Counted from the stretch's first letter, positions 17,788-28,098 are shown. The stretch is 64,000 bases of DNA from Limosilactobacillus caccae (GCF_900156885.1 NZ_FTOY01000011.1:124001-188000), one strand, 5' to 3'. The notes: generated by a model not told the origin, from the sequence alone. Numbers and translations are program-made.

Positions 17788-20151
17788 ATGGCCAATATTC
17801 TTAAAAAATGGATTGAAAGCGATCGTCGTGAATTACGGCGTATTAATAAATTAGCTAATAAAGTTGAGAGCTATGCAAAAACAATGGATGCATTGTCTGA
17901 TGAACAACTTCAAGCAAAGACTGACGAATTTCGGGATCGTTACAAGAAGGGTGAATCATTAGACGACATGCTTCCAGAAGCGTTTGCTGTTTCACGTGAA
18001 GCGGCAAAACGGGTATTGGGGTTATACCCATTCCACGTGCAAATCATGGGGGGAATTGTGCTTCACGAAGGTAACATCGCCGAGATGCGGACTGGTGAAG
18101 GGAAGACCTTGACGGCCACGATGCCAGTATACTTAAACGCCATCTCCGGGAAGGGTGTTCACGTTATTACCGTTAACGAATACCTTTCAAAGCGTGATGC
18201 CACTGAAATGGGGCAGTTATACAACTGGCTTGGCTGTTCTGTCGGGGTCAACAACTCGGAGATGAGTCCAGACCAAAAGCGGGAAGCTTACAAGGCTGAT
18301 ATTATGTACTCGACCAACAGTGAAATCGGGTTTGACTATCTCCGTGACAACATGGCCGTTTACAAGGAAGACCAGGTACAACGAGGTTTGAACTACGCCT
18401 TAGTCGATGAGGTGGACTCCATTTTAATCGACGAAGCGCGGACACCACTGATCATTTCTGGCCCTGGTACTGGGACGTCAAAGCTTTACAAGCAGACAGA
18501 CCGGTTCGTTAAGCAACTGAAAAAAGAGGTTGACTACAAGATCGACCTTGAATCGAAGACGGTCTCACTGACTGATGAAGGGATCAAGAAAGCAGAAAAG
18601 TACTTCAACTTAAAGAACCTTTATGACCCAGAAAACACCGCCTTGACTCACCACTTGGACCAGGCTCTGCGGGCTAACTACATCATGTTGCTCGATAAGG
18701 ACTACGTTGTCCAAGACGGCGAAGTCCTGATTGTTGACTCCTTTACCGGACGGGTAATGGAAGGTCGGCGGTTCTCTGATGGCCTTCACCAAGCAATCGA
18801 AGCCAAGGAAGGCGTTGAGATTCAAGAAGAAAACAAGACGATGGCCAACATCACCTACCAGAACTTATTCCGGATGTACAATAAGCTTTCCGGGATGACT
18901 GGGACGGCCAAGACGGAACAAGAAGAATTCCGTGAAATCTACAACATGGAGACCATCACTATCCCAACCAACCGGCCAGTTCAACGGAAGGACGAACCAG
19001 ACTTGCTTTACCCAACTCTGGAGAGCAAGTTTAAGGCGGTTGTTGAACGGATCAAGAAGTTACACGCCAAGGGGCAACCAATCCTGGTCGGGACCGTGGC
19101 GGTTGAAACCTCTGAATACCTGTCAGAGTTGCTTGACAAGGAACACATTCCGCACGTTGTCTTAAACGCCAAGAACCACGCGAAGGAAGCCGAGATTGTT
19201 AAGAACGCTGGGCAGCGTGGTGCCGTAACGATCGCCACTAACATGGCCGGACGTGGGACTGATATCAAGTTAGGACCTGGTGTGCGTGAAATCGGTGGCC
19301 TAGCAGTGCTAGGAACGGAACGGCACGAATCACGGCGGATTGATAACCAGCTTCGTGGGCGTTCTGGCCGGCAGGGGGACCCGGGCCTTTCCCAGTTCTA
19401 CCTTTCACTTGAAGACGACCTGATGAAGCGGTTCGGTGGTGACCGGATCAAGTCCTTCTTGGAACGGATGAAGGTTAACGATGATGATGCAGTGATCAAG
19501 AGTCGTTTCTTGACCCACCAAGTTGAGTCTGCTCAAAAGCGGGTTGAAGGTAACAACTATGACTCCCGGAAGAACGTTTTGCAATACGATGACGTTATGC
19601 GTGAACAGCGGGAAATCATCTATAAGGAACGGCAAGAGATCATCACTGAGGACAAGTCTCTCAAGTGGGTACTGATGCCAATGTTCAAGCGGACGATCCA
19701 ACGGGAAGTCGACCAACACACCCTTGGTGAAAAGAAGGACTGGGATTTGCAAGGAATTGTTGACTTTGCTGAAGAAGTCATCGTTAAGCCAGATACCCTG
19801 ACCGTTAAGGACCTGGAAGGCAAGACCCCTGAAGAGATGGTCAACTACCTGATGACGTTTGCTAAGCAAATTTACAAGGAAAAGGAAAAGCAACTTTACG
19901 ATCCAGCACAAATGCTTGAGTTTGAAAAGGTTGTTATCTTGCGGGTTGTTGACTCGCACTGGACGGACCACATTGATGTGATGGACCAGTTCCGGCAGTC
20001 TGTTGGTCTGCGGGGTTATGGGCAGTTAAACCCACTGGTTGAATACCAGACCGCGGGGTACCACATGTTTGAACAAATGGTTGCCGATATTGAATATGAG
20101 ACGACACGACTTTTCATGAAGTCCCAGATTCGGCAAAATGTAACACGATAA
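17788..20151 (+). CDS. secA: Preprotein translocase ATPase SecA
   Basis: 787 residues. DEAD motor with Walker [12 protein letters not shown] (about residues 98-108), Walker [21 protein letters not shown], motif [15 protein letters not shown], and helical scaffold/wing domains to the end. It powers export through SecYEG; SecG is encoded at 59874. The C-terminal zinc-binding SecB-interaction tail is absent, as is common in lactobacilli: the protein ends SQIRQNVTR. Codons are strongly optimised. Ribosome site AGGAAGGA at 17773. Confidence 0.97.
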   Translation: MANILKKWIESDRRELRRINKLANKVESYAKTMDALSDEQLQAKTDEFRDRYKKGESLDDMLPEAFAVSREAAKRVLGLYPFHVQIMGGIVLHEGNIAEMRTGEGKTLTATMPVYLNAISGKGVHVITVNEYLSKRDATEMGQLYNWLGCSVGVNNSEMSPDQKREAYKADIMYSTNSEIGFDYLRDNMAVYKEDQVQRGLNYALVDEVDSILIDEARTPLIISGPGTGTSKLYKQTDRFVKQLKKEVDYKIDLESKTVSLTDEGIKKAEKYFNLKNLYDPENTALTHHLDQALRANYIMLLDKDYVVQDGEVLIVDSFTGRVMEGRRFSDGLHQAIEAKEGVEIQEENKTMANITYQNLFRMYNKLSGMTGTAKTEQEEFREIYNMETITIPTNRPVQRKDEPDLLYPTLESKFKAVVERIKKLHAKGQPILVGTVAVETSEYLSELLDKEHIPHVVLNAKNHAKEAEIVKNAGQRGAVTIATNMAGRGTDIKLGPGVREIGGLAVLGTERHESRRIDNQLRGRSGRQGDPGLSQFYLSLEDDLMKRFGGDRIKSFLERMKVNDDDAVIKSRFLTHQVESAQKRVEGNNYDSRKNVLQYDDVMREQREIIYKERQEIITEDKSLKWVLMPMFKRTIQREVDQHTLGEKKDWDLQGIVDFAEEVIVKPDTLTVKDLEGKTPEEMVNYLMTFAKQIYKEKEKQLYDPAQMLEFEKVVILRVVDSHWTDHIDVMDQFRQSVGLRGYGQLNPLVEYQTAGYHMFEQMVADIEYETTRLFMKSQIRQNVTR

Positions 20152-20233
20152 CGATTAAAATTACTACTAGGTACGGCAGTAAGGTAACCCATGGCGGTAC
20201 CGCTGCCGTATTGTTGTATATGGAGGATTGACT

Positions 20234-21350
20234 GTGGAATTAAGCGAAGCAAAGAAACAAGTAGAAGCAATGCAACAAGAAGTTGCCCGCTTCGGGAGGT
20301 CTCTTTGACCTTGATGCTTTAGATGAGCGGATTGCGGAAAACGAGCAAAGAATGGCGCAACCGGACTTTTGGAATGATAACGAACAAGCCCAAAAAGTCA
20401 TTGCAGCGAACAATGAACTGAAGGATAAGCGGGACACCTACGTTGATCTCCGCGACCAGATTGGTGACCTTCAGGCGTCGATTGAGTTGCTTGAAATGGA
20501 AGCCGATGATGACTTGCAGTCAGAATTTACTACTTCATTTGCGGCAACCAAGAAGGCCCTGGAACAGTACCGGCTTAACCAGCTATTGGACGGAGACTAC
20601 GATGCGAAAAATGCGATCCTGGAAATCCACCCTGGTGCCGGGGGAACTGAAGCCCAGGACTGGGGCGAGATGCTTTTGCGGATGTATGTCCGTTGGGGTG
20701 AACAGCACGGCTTTAGCGTCGAGACTGCTAGTTACGAGGCTGGTGATGAGGCCGGGATTAAGAGCGTGACCCTTTTAATTAAGGGGCACAATGCCTTTGG
20801 CTACCTCCGCAGTGAGAAAGGGGTTCACCGGTTAGTACGGATTTCCCCGTTTGACGCTGCTGGACGGCGACACACCTCCTTTGCCTCCGTTGATGTGATG
20901 CCTGAACTTGACGATAGTGTACAGGTTGATATTGACCCGTCTGACTTGCGGGTTGATACTTTCCGGTCCAGTGGGGCTGGTGGGCAGCACATCAACAAGA
21001 CCGAATCAGCAGTGCGGATTACCCATATTCCAACGGGGATCGTTACGTCGTCGCAGGCAGAACGTTCCCAGTTGCAAAACCGGGTAACAGCAATGAACAT
21101 GCTGAAGTCAAAACTGTATGAACTAGAAGAAGAGAAGAAGGCAAAGAAGCGGGCAGAAATTGAAGGAGAACAGCTTGATATTGGCTGGGGATCCCAGATT
21201 CGCTCGTATGTCTTCCACCCATACACGATGGTTAAGGATAACCGAAGTGGCTATGAGACTCACAACGGGCAAGCGGTAATGGATGGGGACCTCGACCCGT
21301 TCATTAACGCATTCTTACAATGGAAGCTTAGCCAAAAGAATCCGCAGTAG
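20234..21350 (+). CDS. prfB: Peptide chain release factor 2, programmed +1 frameshift
   Basis: Recognises UGA and UAA stops and triggers peptide release. Translation starts at GTG 20234 behind GGAGG (20223), reads 24 codons to CTT-TGA (TGA at 20306-20308), then shifts +1 into the main frame (GAC at 20307) to give about 371 residues. The slippery CTT TGA C and an internal GGGAGG three bases upstream match the classical RF2 autoregulatory site. Key motif SSGAGGQHINKTESAVR (GGQ, peptidyl-tRNA hydrolysis) is present; the specificity loop is SPF-type (RISPFDAAGRRHTSF). Annotating only the long frame would miss the first 24 residues. Confidence 0.96.
20294..20309 (+). promoter_or_regulatory. Programmed +1 frameshift site of prfB
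   Basis: GGGAGGT-CT-CTT-TGA-C: internal Shine-Dalgarno-like stimulator, slippery Leu codon and in-frame UGA. Low RF2 lengthens the pause at UGA and favours the shift. Confidence 0.95.
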
Positions 21351-21372
21351 CGTTAGAAAGGAAGTGGCAGTA

Positions 21373-21708
21373 ATGCGTGAGAGTCAGCATAAGAAATTGA
21401 CCCGGTCGGCAAGTGACCGAATGGTTGCTGGAGTATTTGGGGGAATTGGCACTTATTTCCGAATTCCCGCCAACGTCTTACGGGTCCTCTATGTATTGTT
21501 AACAATCTTCACTGGTTTTGTCCCGGGGATTATCATCTACTTTATCCTCATGATAATCATGCCTGCTGATCCACAAAAACCAGACTTATTAGGAATACTG
21601 AAGTCCTTTAGTGAATCACAAAAGAAAGCCCAACGTCCGGCAGAACAGTCACGGCGGACGTTAACGGATGTTGAGGAAAAAGACATAAAAAGAAATGGAA
21701 GATCATAA
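21373..21708 (+). CDS. PspC domain membrane protein
   Basis: 111 residues starting at ATG 21373 (AAAGGAAG at 21357). A PspC domain covers about residues 8-65: KKLTRSASDRMVAGVFGGIG, then one long hydrophobic helix (VLRVLYVLLTIFTGFVPGIIIYFILMIIMP). A charged cytosolic tail follows. PspC-type proteins sense or protect against membrane stress. It is followed directly (stop-to-start, no gap) by a YvlD-like gene, a pairing also seen in Bacillus (yvlC-yvlD). Confidence 0.85.
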   Translation: MRESQHKKLTRSASDRMVAGVFGGIGTYFRIPANVLRVLYVLLTIFTGFVPGIIIYFILMIIMPADPQKPDLLGILKSFSESQKKAQRPAEQSRRTLTDVEEKDIKRNGRS

Positions 21709-22065
21709 ATGGAATTTTGGAAACGAGTACTAATAGATACAATCCTCTTTATTGCCCTTGCCGGCCTGTTTGCCGGGACGGGGATGTTTTATCTCACCAG
21801 TGCCTGGATTGCATTACTAGCGAGCTTTGTTTTAGCGATCCTCAATGTTTTGGTCAAGCCCATCTTGGTGCTATTGTCCCTGCCAATTAATATTTTGACC
21901 CTGGGACTATTTAGTGTTGTAATTAATGGGATAATGTTACAACTGACGTCCTTTCTGGTTGGTTCGGCCAACTTCCATTTTTCATCATTATGGTCAGCAA
22001 TCCTGATTGCGATCATCATGGGAATCTGTAATACCATTATCACGAGCCACGAGGAAAGAATGTAA
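21709..22065 (+). CDS. YvlD-like four-helix membrane protein (phage-holin-family DUF)
   Basis: 118 residues with four hydrophobic helices and the family motif LNVLVKPILVLLSLPINILTLGLF across helices 2-3. Database labels call this the 4-TMS phage holin family, but this is not evidence of phage origin: it sits in the core operon pspC-yvlD-hprK-lgt. Probably involved in envelope stress with PspC. Starts immediately after the pspC stop. Confidence 0.85.
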   Translation: MEFWKRVLIDTILFIALAGLFAGTGMFYLTSAWIALLASFVLAILNVLVKPILVLLSLPINILTLGLFSVVINGIMLQLTSFLVGSANFHFSSLWSAILIAIIMGICNTIITSHEERM

Positions 22066-22079
22066 AGGAGTGGATAAAA

Positions 22080-23045
22080 GTGTCAGAGAATGTTACTGTC
22101 CAAGAATTAGTTGATAAGGTCCGCTTGAAGGTTCTCCAGGGAAAAGAGTACCTGCAGCGGACGATTGTTACCAGTGATATTTCCCGCCCAGCCCTTGAAT
22201 TTGCGGGGTATTTCAAACACTATCCGGCAGTACGGATTCAATTGCTAGGGATTACGGAAACCTCTTTTGCAAAGGATTTGACGCATGAGCAACGGGAAGA
22301 ATACATGACGAAGATGTGTACTCCCCAGACGCCGTGCTTTGTGATCTCAACTAACCTTCCTGTTCCTGCTGAGTTAAAGAAGGCCGCGGCAGATGCGAAG
22401 ATTCCAATCCTCGGCACCCACTTAACGTCTTCCCAGATTCTTAGTAACATGACTTCCTACCTCCTGGAACGGCTCGCCCCACGGAAGTCGCTCCACGGGG
22501 TCTTGATTGATATCAGTGGTGTCGGTGTTTTGATTACTGGTGATTCGGGAGTTGGTAAGAGTGAAACGGCCCTTGAATTAGTTCGGCGGGGGCACCGGCT
22601 AGTTGCGGATGACCGGGTTGAGGTTTATGCCCGAGACGAACAGACCCTTGTCGGGACCGCGCCGCAGATCCTTAAGCACCTGATGGAGATCCGGGGGATT
22701 GGGATTATCGACGTTTCCACCCTGTATGGAACCGGGGCGATCATGCCAAGTGACAACATTGACTTGATCGTTCACCTCGAGACTTGGACGCCAGACGTGC
22801 AATTTGACCGGCTAGGTGACCGGGGTGATACGCAAACAATTCAGGGTGTAATCGTGCCGAAAGTGTCAGTCCCTGTTAAGACCGGCCGGAACCTGGCGAT
22901 TATCATCGAGTCAGCAGCGATGAACTACCGGGCAGAGACAATGGGTTATGATGCGACGGAGACATTTGACCGCAACCTTAAACAGTTGATTAAGCAAAAT
23001 TCGGCTCACGATTCTCAGAAAAATGACCAGGGGTCGGCGAAGTAG
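22080..23045 (+). CDS. hprK: HPr kinase/phosphorylase
   Basis: 321 residues from GTG 22080 behind AAGGAGTGG. N-terminal regulatory domain (about 1-130), catalytic domain with P-loop GDSGVGKSETALE (~154-166) and the HPrK signature MEIRGIGIIDV (~203). It phosphorylates HPr on Ser46 when fructose-1,6-bisphosphate is high and dephosphorylates it when phosphate is high, feeding CcpA catabolite repression. It stops one base before lgt starts. Confidence 0.96.
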   Translation: MSENVTVQELVDKVRLKVLQGKEYLQRTIVTSDISRPALEFAGYFKHYPAVRIQLLGITETSFAKDLTHEQREEYMTKMCTPQTPCFVISTNLPVPAELKKAAADAKIPILGTHLTSSQILSNMTSYLLERLAPRKSLHGVLIDISGVGVLITGDSGVGKSETALELVRRGHRLVADDRVEVYARDEQTLVGTAPQILKHLMEIRGIGIIDVSTLYGTGAIMPSDNIDLIVHLETWTPDVQFDRLGDRGDTQTIQGVIVPKVSVPVKTGRNLAIIIESAAMNYRAETMGYDATETFDRNLKQLIKQNSAHDSQKNDQGSAK

Positions 23046-23879
23046 ATGGCGGCTGGATCAATAATCGCGGCGCTCAACCCGATTGCCTTTCAAGGTGGCC
23101 CGTTCACCATTCATTGGTACGGGGTTATCATTGCATCCGGGGTGGTATTGGCCCTGATCCTGTCAGTTGTAGAAGGAAAACGCCGGGGGATTGCGGAGGA
23201 TTACTTTTATGACTACCTCTTATGGGCATTGCCGATTGCGATCATCTGTGCCCGGCTCTACTATGTAACCTTCCAGTGGCCGTATTACCTTGCCCACCCG
23301 GATGAAATTATTGCAATCTGGGATGGGGGGATTGCAATTTACGGGGCGATCATCGGTGGCTTTGTAACCCTGCTGATCTTTTGCCACTACCGTCACTTGT
23401 CAGCATGGCTGATGATGGACGTGATTGCACCGACCTTAATCATGGCCCAGGGGATTGGCCGCTGGGGTAACTTTATGAACCAGGAAGCTTTTGGAAAAAT
23501 TACGACCCGGGCAAGCCTGCTAGCCCAGCATCTTCCTGACTGGATCATTAATCAGATGTATATCGGTGGTCATTACCGGGTTCCAACATTTCTTTATGAA
23601 TCACTATGGGACTTGGCCGGTTTTGCTTTGTTGATGATTTTTCGTCACCGTCACCACCTCTTTAAGCAGGGGGAAGTTTTTCTTGCCTACTTGATGTGGT
23701 ATTCGGTGGGCCGGTTTGTAATCGAAGGGCTGCGAACGGATAGCCTCATGCTGGGGAGTACAATCCGGATATCACAATTATTATCAGTAGTCTTTTTCTG
23801 TGGTGCGTTAGTTATCTGGATCGTCCGCCGCTATCATAAAAACGTTCCGTGGTATATGATAGATAGTGAAAATAAATAA
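23046..23879 (+). CDS. lgt: Prolipoprotein diacylglyceryl transferase
   Basis: 277 residues, about seven membrane helices. Lgt signature around GRWGNFMNQEAFG (about residues 138-150) with the essential Arg/Asn/Glu residues, plus HWYGVIIASG near the N-terminus (the conserved His of the first periplasmic-facing loop). It moves diacylglycerol from phosphatidylglycerol to the lipobox cysteine. In the hprK-lgt-gpsA-galU order that is typical of Lactobacillales. Confidence 0.95.
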   Translation: MAAGSIIAALNPIAFQGGPFTIHWYGVIIASGVVLALILSVVEGKRRGIAEDYFYDYLLWALPIAIICARLYYVTFQWPYYLAHPDEIIAIWDGGIAIYGAIIGGFVTLLIFCHYRHLSAWLMMDVIAPTLIMAQGIGRWGNFMNQEAFGKITTRASLLAQHLPDWIINQMYIGGHYRVPTFLYESLWDLAGFALLMIFRHRHHLFKQGEVFLAYLMWYSVGRFVIEGLRTDSLMLGSTIRISQLLSVVFFCGALVIWIVRRYHKNVPWYMIDSENK

Positions 23880-23894
23880 TTAAGGAGAATAATT

Positions 23895-24911
23895 ATGGCT
23901 GAAAAAATAGCTGTTTTGGGTGCTGGTTCTTGGGGAAGCACGTTAGCAAACATGCTTGTCGAAAACGGACATGATGTAACGTTGTGGTCCCGCAATGAAG
24001 AACAGGTTAAGCAATTAAACGAAGAACATGTCAACCCCCGTTACATGAAGCATCTGATTTACTCTGATGCACTGAAAGCAACGACCAATATGAAGGCAGC
24101 AGTGACTGATGCCAAGGTAATCTTGATCGTCATCCCAACTAAGGGCCTCCGGGAAGTGGCAAAGAAGTTGAATGGCTACCTCGCTGAATTACAGCAAAAG
24201 CCATTAATTATCCATGCAACAAAGGGGCTTGAGCAGGATACGTATAAGCGTCCTTCGGAAATGATTGCGGAAGAAATTGCGCCGGCAAACCGGGGAGCAA
24301 TCGTCGTCCTCTCCGGTCCAAGCCATGCCGAAGATGTTGCAGTTAAGGATATGACTGCCGTTACCGCCGCCTGTGAAGATGTTAATGGTGCACGGAAGGC
24401 CCAGGAATTGTTTAGCAATCCTTACTTCCGGGTATACACCAATAGTGACGTAATTGGGGCGGAATTTGGCGCAGCGTTAAAGAACATTATTGCAATTGGT
24501 GCCGGGGCCATCCAGGGACTGGGCTACCATGATAATGCCCGGGCGGCCTTGATCACCCGGGGACTTGCCGAAATCCGCCGTCTCGGCGTTGCCTTTGGGG
24601 CCAACCCAATGACCTTTATTGGCCTATCTGGTGTTGGGGACCTGGTCGTTACCGCTACCAGTAAGAATTCACGGAACTGGCGTGCGGGTTACCAACTTGG
24701 TGAAGGCAAGAAGCTTGAAGATGTAATTGACCACATGGGAATGGTAATCGAAGGGGTCTACACGACTAAAGCCGCTTATGAGCTAAGTCGGAAGCGGCAG
24801 GTCAAGATGCCAATCACCGAGGCGCTTTACCATGTCTTATACGAGGGTGAAGACGTGAAAACGGCAATTTCTCAACTGATGAGCCGAGATCTTACTTCAG
24901 AAAATGAATAA
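23895..24911 (+). CDS. gpsA: Glycerol-3-phosphate dehydrogenase [NAD(P)+]
   Basis: 338 residues. Rossmann motif VLGAGSWGSTLANML at the start (GxGxxG variant of GpsA), catalytic Lys in GAALKNIIAIGAGAIQGLGYHDNARAALITRG (about 195-225). It reduces dihydroxyacetone phosphate to sn-glycerol-3-phosphate for phospholipid synthesis. Ribosome site AAGGAGAAT; 15 bases after lgt. Confidence 0.96.
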   Translation: MAEKIAVLGAGSWGSTLANMLVENGHDVTLWSRNEEQVKQLNEEHVNPRYMKHLIYSDALKATTNMKAAVTDAKVILIVIPTKGLREVAKKLNGYLAELQQKPLIIHATKGLEQDTYKRPSEMIAEEIAPANRGAIVVLSGPSHAEDVAVKDMTAVTAACEDVNGARKAQELFSNPYFRVYTNSDVIGAEFGAALKNIIAIGAGAIQGLGYHDNARAALITRGLAEIRRLGVAFGANPMTFIGLSGVGDLVVTATSKNSRNWRAGYQLGEGKKLEDVIDHMGMVIEGVYTTKAAYELSRKRQVKMPITEALYHVLYEGEDVKTAISQLMSRDLTSENE

Positions 24912-24976
24912 ATATGGTAAAATGCTATAGGATGGATATTGAGAGAAATTGAAGACATGGAAAGGGTTTTACAATT

Positions 24977-25888
24977 ATGAAACGTGTTAGAAAAGCCATT
25001 ATTCCTGCTGCGGGATTAGGAACTCGTTTCCTCCCTGCAACTAAGGCTTTGGCTAAGGAAATGTTACCAATCGTTGATAAGCCAACGATTCAGTTTATTG
25101 TTGAAGAAGCGCGGAAGTCCGGCATCGAAGATATCGTTGTCGTTGATGGGAAGAACAAGCGCTCAATCGAGGACCACTTTGATTCCAACCCTGAATTGGA
25201 AGACAACCTTCGTTCGAAGCACAAGGACGAAATGTTAAAGATGGTTGAAGAAACAACTGACGTTAACATTTACTTTATTCGTCAATCACACCCACGCGGT
25301 TTAGGGGATGCTGTTTTGACCGCGCGCGACTTCATTGGCGACGAACCATTTGTTGTAATGCTTGGTGACGACCTCAACAACATCAACAACAAGGGTGAAG
25401 CTTTGACTAAGCAATTAATCGAAAGTTACGACCAGACAGGTGCTTCAACCCTTGCAGTTATGCGGGTTCCACACGAAGATACTGCCAAATACGGGGTTAT
25501 CAACCCAAGTAAGGAAGTTACCCCAGGCCTCTACAACGTGACGAGCTTTGTTGAAAAGCCAGCACCTAAGGACGCACCGAGTGACTTAGCGATTATCGGT
25601 CGTTACGTCTTTACCCCAGAGATCTTTGACGTATTAGCAAAGACCAAGCCTGGTAAGGGCGGCGAGATCCAATTGACTGACGCCATTGATACCTTAAACC
25701 AAACGCAACGTGTCTTTGCCCGTGAATACACTGGCGACCGTTATGATGTTGGTAACAAGTTTGGCTGGGTTAAGACAAACATTGAATACGGTCTTGAACA
25801 CCCACAAGTTAAAGACGAATTACGTGAATACATCAAGGAATTAGGGGCAAAGTTATCTGCCGAAGATAAGAAGGCTTCTAAGAAATAG
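24977..25888 (+). CDS. galU: UTP-glucose-1-phosphate uridylyltransferase
   Basis: 303 residues. Nucleotidyltransferase signature [21 protein letters not shown] at 10-30 and VEKP (about 194) are intact. It makes UDP-glucose for glycolipid, exopolysaccharide and galactose metabolism. Last gene of the prfB-to-galU block, closed by a strong terminator. Confidence 0.96.
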   Translation: MKRVRKAIIPAAGLGTRFLPATKALAKEMLPIVDKPTIQFIVEEARKSGIEDIVVVDGKNKRSIEDHFDSNPELEDNLRSKHKDEMLKMVEETTDVNIYFIRQSHPRGLGDAVLTARDFIGDEPFVVMLGDDLNNINNKGEALTKQLIESYDQTGASTLAVMRVPHEDTAKYGVINPSKEVTPGLYNVTSFVEKPAPKDAPSDLAIIGRYVFTPEIFDVLAKTKPGKGGEIQLTDAIDTLNQTQRVFAREYTGDRYDVGNKFGWVKTNIEYGLEHPQVKDELREYIKELGAKLSAEDKKASKK

Positions 25889-25921
25889 GCAAGTGGCTGG
25901 GAAAAGATCCTAGCTGAAAAC

Positions 25922-25963
25922 AAAAAGCCGGACGATGAGCTATTTTCATCGTCCGGCTTTTTG
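25922..25963 (+). terminator. Strong intrinsic terminator of galU
   Basis: AAAAAGCCGGACGATGA / TCATCGTCCGGCTTTTT, 17 perfect pairs with an 8-base loop. Confidence 0.95.
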
Positions 25964-26020
25964 TGTCCACAAGGAAGTTAGCATCACTGACTAGTGGTTG
26001 ATAAAAAGTAAGCAAAATAA

Positions 26021-26049
26021 TTGTCATAGAAATTCAATTTTGCTAAACT
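26021..26049 (+). promoter_or_regulatory. Promoter of the OhrR-like gene
   Basis: TTGTCA, 17-base spacer, TGC-TAAACT (extended -10). An imperfect AT-rich inverted repeat follows at 26053-26083 and may be the autoregulatory operator. Confidence 0.65.
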
Positions 26050-26093
26050 GGTTGTAATCAATCGGTTGAACAAAATTGATTTAAGGAGGGCAA

Positions 26094-26573
26094 ATGACAC
26101 AGACAGATAAGAAAGGTGAGCTGTTCCATGAACAGGATTCATCGCTACTTTTAGAACATAACCTTTGTTTTTATTTATATGTATCTTCGCGCGAGTTTAT
26201 TAACCGATACACGCCTTTACTGGCGGAGATTGGCCTGACCTACACCCAGTACGTGGTCATGATGGTGCTGTGGGAAGAACACACCATTGTTACGAGGGAG
26301 CTGCGCGACAAGGTGTTCCTCGATAGTGGGACCCTGACACCAGTATTAAAGAAACTAGTCGAAAAGGGTTTCATTACGAAAGAGCGCTCACAGGCAGATG
26401 CCCGGGACCTGATTGTCACCCTTACGCCAAAGGGTGCGGATTTGCGGCAAGATGCGTTAGCTGTCCGCACTGCCCTTGCCAAGGACTTTAAGGGGAGCAC
26501 TGATAATAGCAGGCTTTTAAAGCTACTCCGGGAAATGGTGGACACGTTCCGGCAAGAACGGAAGGAAAAATAA
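26094..26573 (+). CDS. MarR-family regulator, OhrR-like peroxide sensor
   Basis: 159 residues with a central winged helix (about 50-110). Sequence LEHNLCFYLYVSSREF carries a cysteine near residue 23-25 at the position of the peroxide-sensing Cys of OhrR, followed by GLTYTQYVVMMVLWEE and FLDSGTLTPVLKKL(V) in the recognition-helix region, both diagnostic for OhrR. Oxidation of the cysteine by organic hydroperoxide releases DNA. No ohr gene is in view; the next gene is a flavin disulfide reductase that may be its target. AAGGAGG ribosome site at 26081. Confidence 0.82.
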   Translation: MTQTDKKGELFHEQDSSLLLEHNLCFYLYVSSREFINRYTPLLAEIGLTYTQYVVMMVLWEEHTIVTRELRDKVFLDSGTLTPVLKKLVEKGFITKERSQADARDLIVTLTPKGADLRQDALAVRTALAKDFKGSTDNSRLLKLLREMVDTFRQERKEK

Positions 26574-26737
26574 GCCGTGCTGGTGCACTACATTTAATCC
26601 TGGCGGCGAAAGTATATTAGTATTAGGCATTAAGAGGTGGCGGAGACTTGCCGTACGGCGAAGGAAAAATCCAAACGACTTGCAAGCAATTGTCGTAGCT
26701 GACAGACGGTGACTTAAAGAAATGTGAGGAAATAAGA

Positions 26738-28087
26738 ATGGACTATGATGTAATTTTTATCGGCAGTGGTCACGCTGCCAACCATGGGGCCGGTTTGTTG
26801 GCCGCAGCGGGGAAAAAGGTTGCCATGATCGAAGCAGATAAGCTTGGCGGCGTTTGCACCAATTATGGTTGTGATGCCAAGATTTTGCTAGACGGCCCCT
26901 TTGAATATTTGGATGGCCTGAATAATTACCAAGACCTGGGGTTACAGGCAGATGTGCAAATTGATTGGTCTAAATTAATGGACCATAAGCGGAAGACCCT
27001 GGCTGGCTTCCAAACGGTATTTGAACCCTTGTTCCAAAAGATGGGGGTTGACATTATCCACGGACGGGGCACGATTATCGATGCCCATACTGTCGCAGTC
27101 GGTGACCAGCATTATTCGGCTGACAATATCGTCATTGCGACTGGGGCCCGCAATTCTAAGCTTGATATCCCTGGCAAAGATTTGATGCAGGGTAGTACCG
27201 AATTCTTAGACTTGGATACTTTACCAGAGCATATGATTGTGGTCGGTGCCGGAATTATCGGGATGGAATTTGCGTCAATGGCCCTATTAGCAGGCAAGAA
27301 AGTGACCTTCTTTGAATATGGTGACCGCCCACTGAAGGCTTATCCTGCAAAATACGTCAATAAAATTGTGGCAAAATTTGTGGATCAAGGCGCCGTTTTC
27401 CACTTTGGGCAAGCCGTTGCGAAAGTGGAAGAAACGGTGGACGGTTTCCGGGTATCGACGCAAGCAGGAGTCGAAGCCACTGGTGACTTTGTGTTGGATT
27501 CAACGGGGCGGGTCGCCAATGTTGAAAACCTTGGCCTAGAAACGCTGGGGATTGAAGCAAGCCCGCGGGGAATCAAGGTCGACGAACACATGCGGACCGC
27601 GGTGCCAAGCATCTATGCTTCAGGGGATGTTGTCGACAAGACCATTCCAAAATTGACACCAACCGCTGAGTTTGAATCGAACTATATCGCCCGTGACATT
27701 TTAACTCCTGATGGACCGGCGATTACTTACCCGGTTATTCCGAACCTCGTCTTTACCTTGCCACGGATTGGGCAAGTGGGGGTTACCATTGACGAAGCCC
27801 AAGCTAATCCAGCGCAGTATAAATTAGTGGAAATTCCATGGGGAAAGCAACATGACTGGGTCAATAATCACGAGCAAGACGCTGAATTGACGTTGATCTT
27901 TGACAAGGAAGGTTACCTGGTAGGTGCCGCCGCCATCTCAAGCCAAGTTGGTACCTGGTTAGACTGGTTAACCCCAATCATTGAGAAGAAGATGACCGCC
28001 CGTGACCTTAGCGCGATGATTATGTCCTTCCCAACGCAAACCTACGTGCTGTGGTCAACGTTGCGGCCCCTTTTGAAGGCACAATAA
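26738..28087 (+). CDS. FAD/NAD(P) disulfide reductase family protein, atypical active site
   Basis: 449 residues, class I pyridine-nucleotide disulfide oxidoreductase fold: FAD motif FIGSGHAANHGAG, redox pair C40/C45 in GGVCTNYGCDAK, NAD(P) motif VVGAGIIGMEFAS (about 169-181), second FAD motif YASGDV (about 292). The C-terminal dimer domain normally supplies the catalytic His in a HxHPT motif; here the sequence is SFPTQTY, with Phe (about residue 431) at that place. The enzyme may therefore use a different substrate or mechanism from glutathione or lipoamide reductases. It has its own leader and terminator, downstream of the OhrR-like gene. Confidence 0.82.
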   Translation: MDYDVIFIGSGHAANHGAGLLAAAGKKVAMIEADKLGGVCTNYGCDAKILLDGPFEYLDGLNNYQDLGLQADVQIDWSKLMDHKRKTLAGFQTVFEPLFQKMGVDIIHGRGTIIDAHTVAVGDQHYSADNIVIATGARNSKLDIPGKDLMQGSTEFLDLDTLPEHMIVVGAGIIGMEFASMALLAGKKVTFFEYGDRPLKAYPAKYVNKIVAKFVDQGAVFHFGQAVAKVEETVDGFRVSTQAGVEATGDFVLDSTGRVANVENLGLETLGIEASPRGIKVDEHMRTAVPSIYASGDVVDKTIPKLTPTAEFESNYIARDILTPDGPAITYPVIPNLVFTLPRIGQVGVTIDEAQANPAQYKLVEIPWGKQHDWVNNHEQDAELTLIFDKEGYLVGAAAISSQVGTWLDWLTPIIEKKMTARDLSAMIMSFPTQTYVLWSTLRPLLKAQ

Positions 28088-28098
28088 GCATGTAAAAC

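Noticed and set aside
19405-19971. 188-codon open frame antisense to secA
   Set aside because: It is the reverse-strand shadow of a strongly biased coding gene, with no ribosome site or family features.
21709-22065. Phage holin
   Set aside because: The family name suggests phage, but it lies in a core operon with pspC and hprK and no phage genes are nearby.
26574-26737. Structured leader of the disulfide reductase
   Set aside because: One small hairpin (TTGC-AA-GCAA inside CGAC...GTCG, about 26678-26697) is visible but no riboswitch class or terminator could be named.
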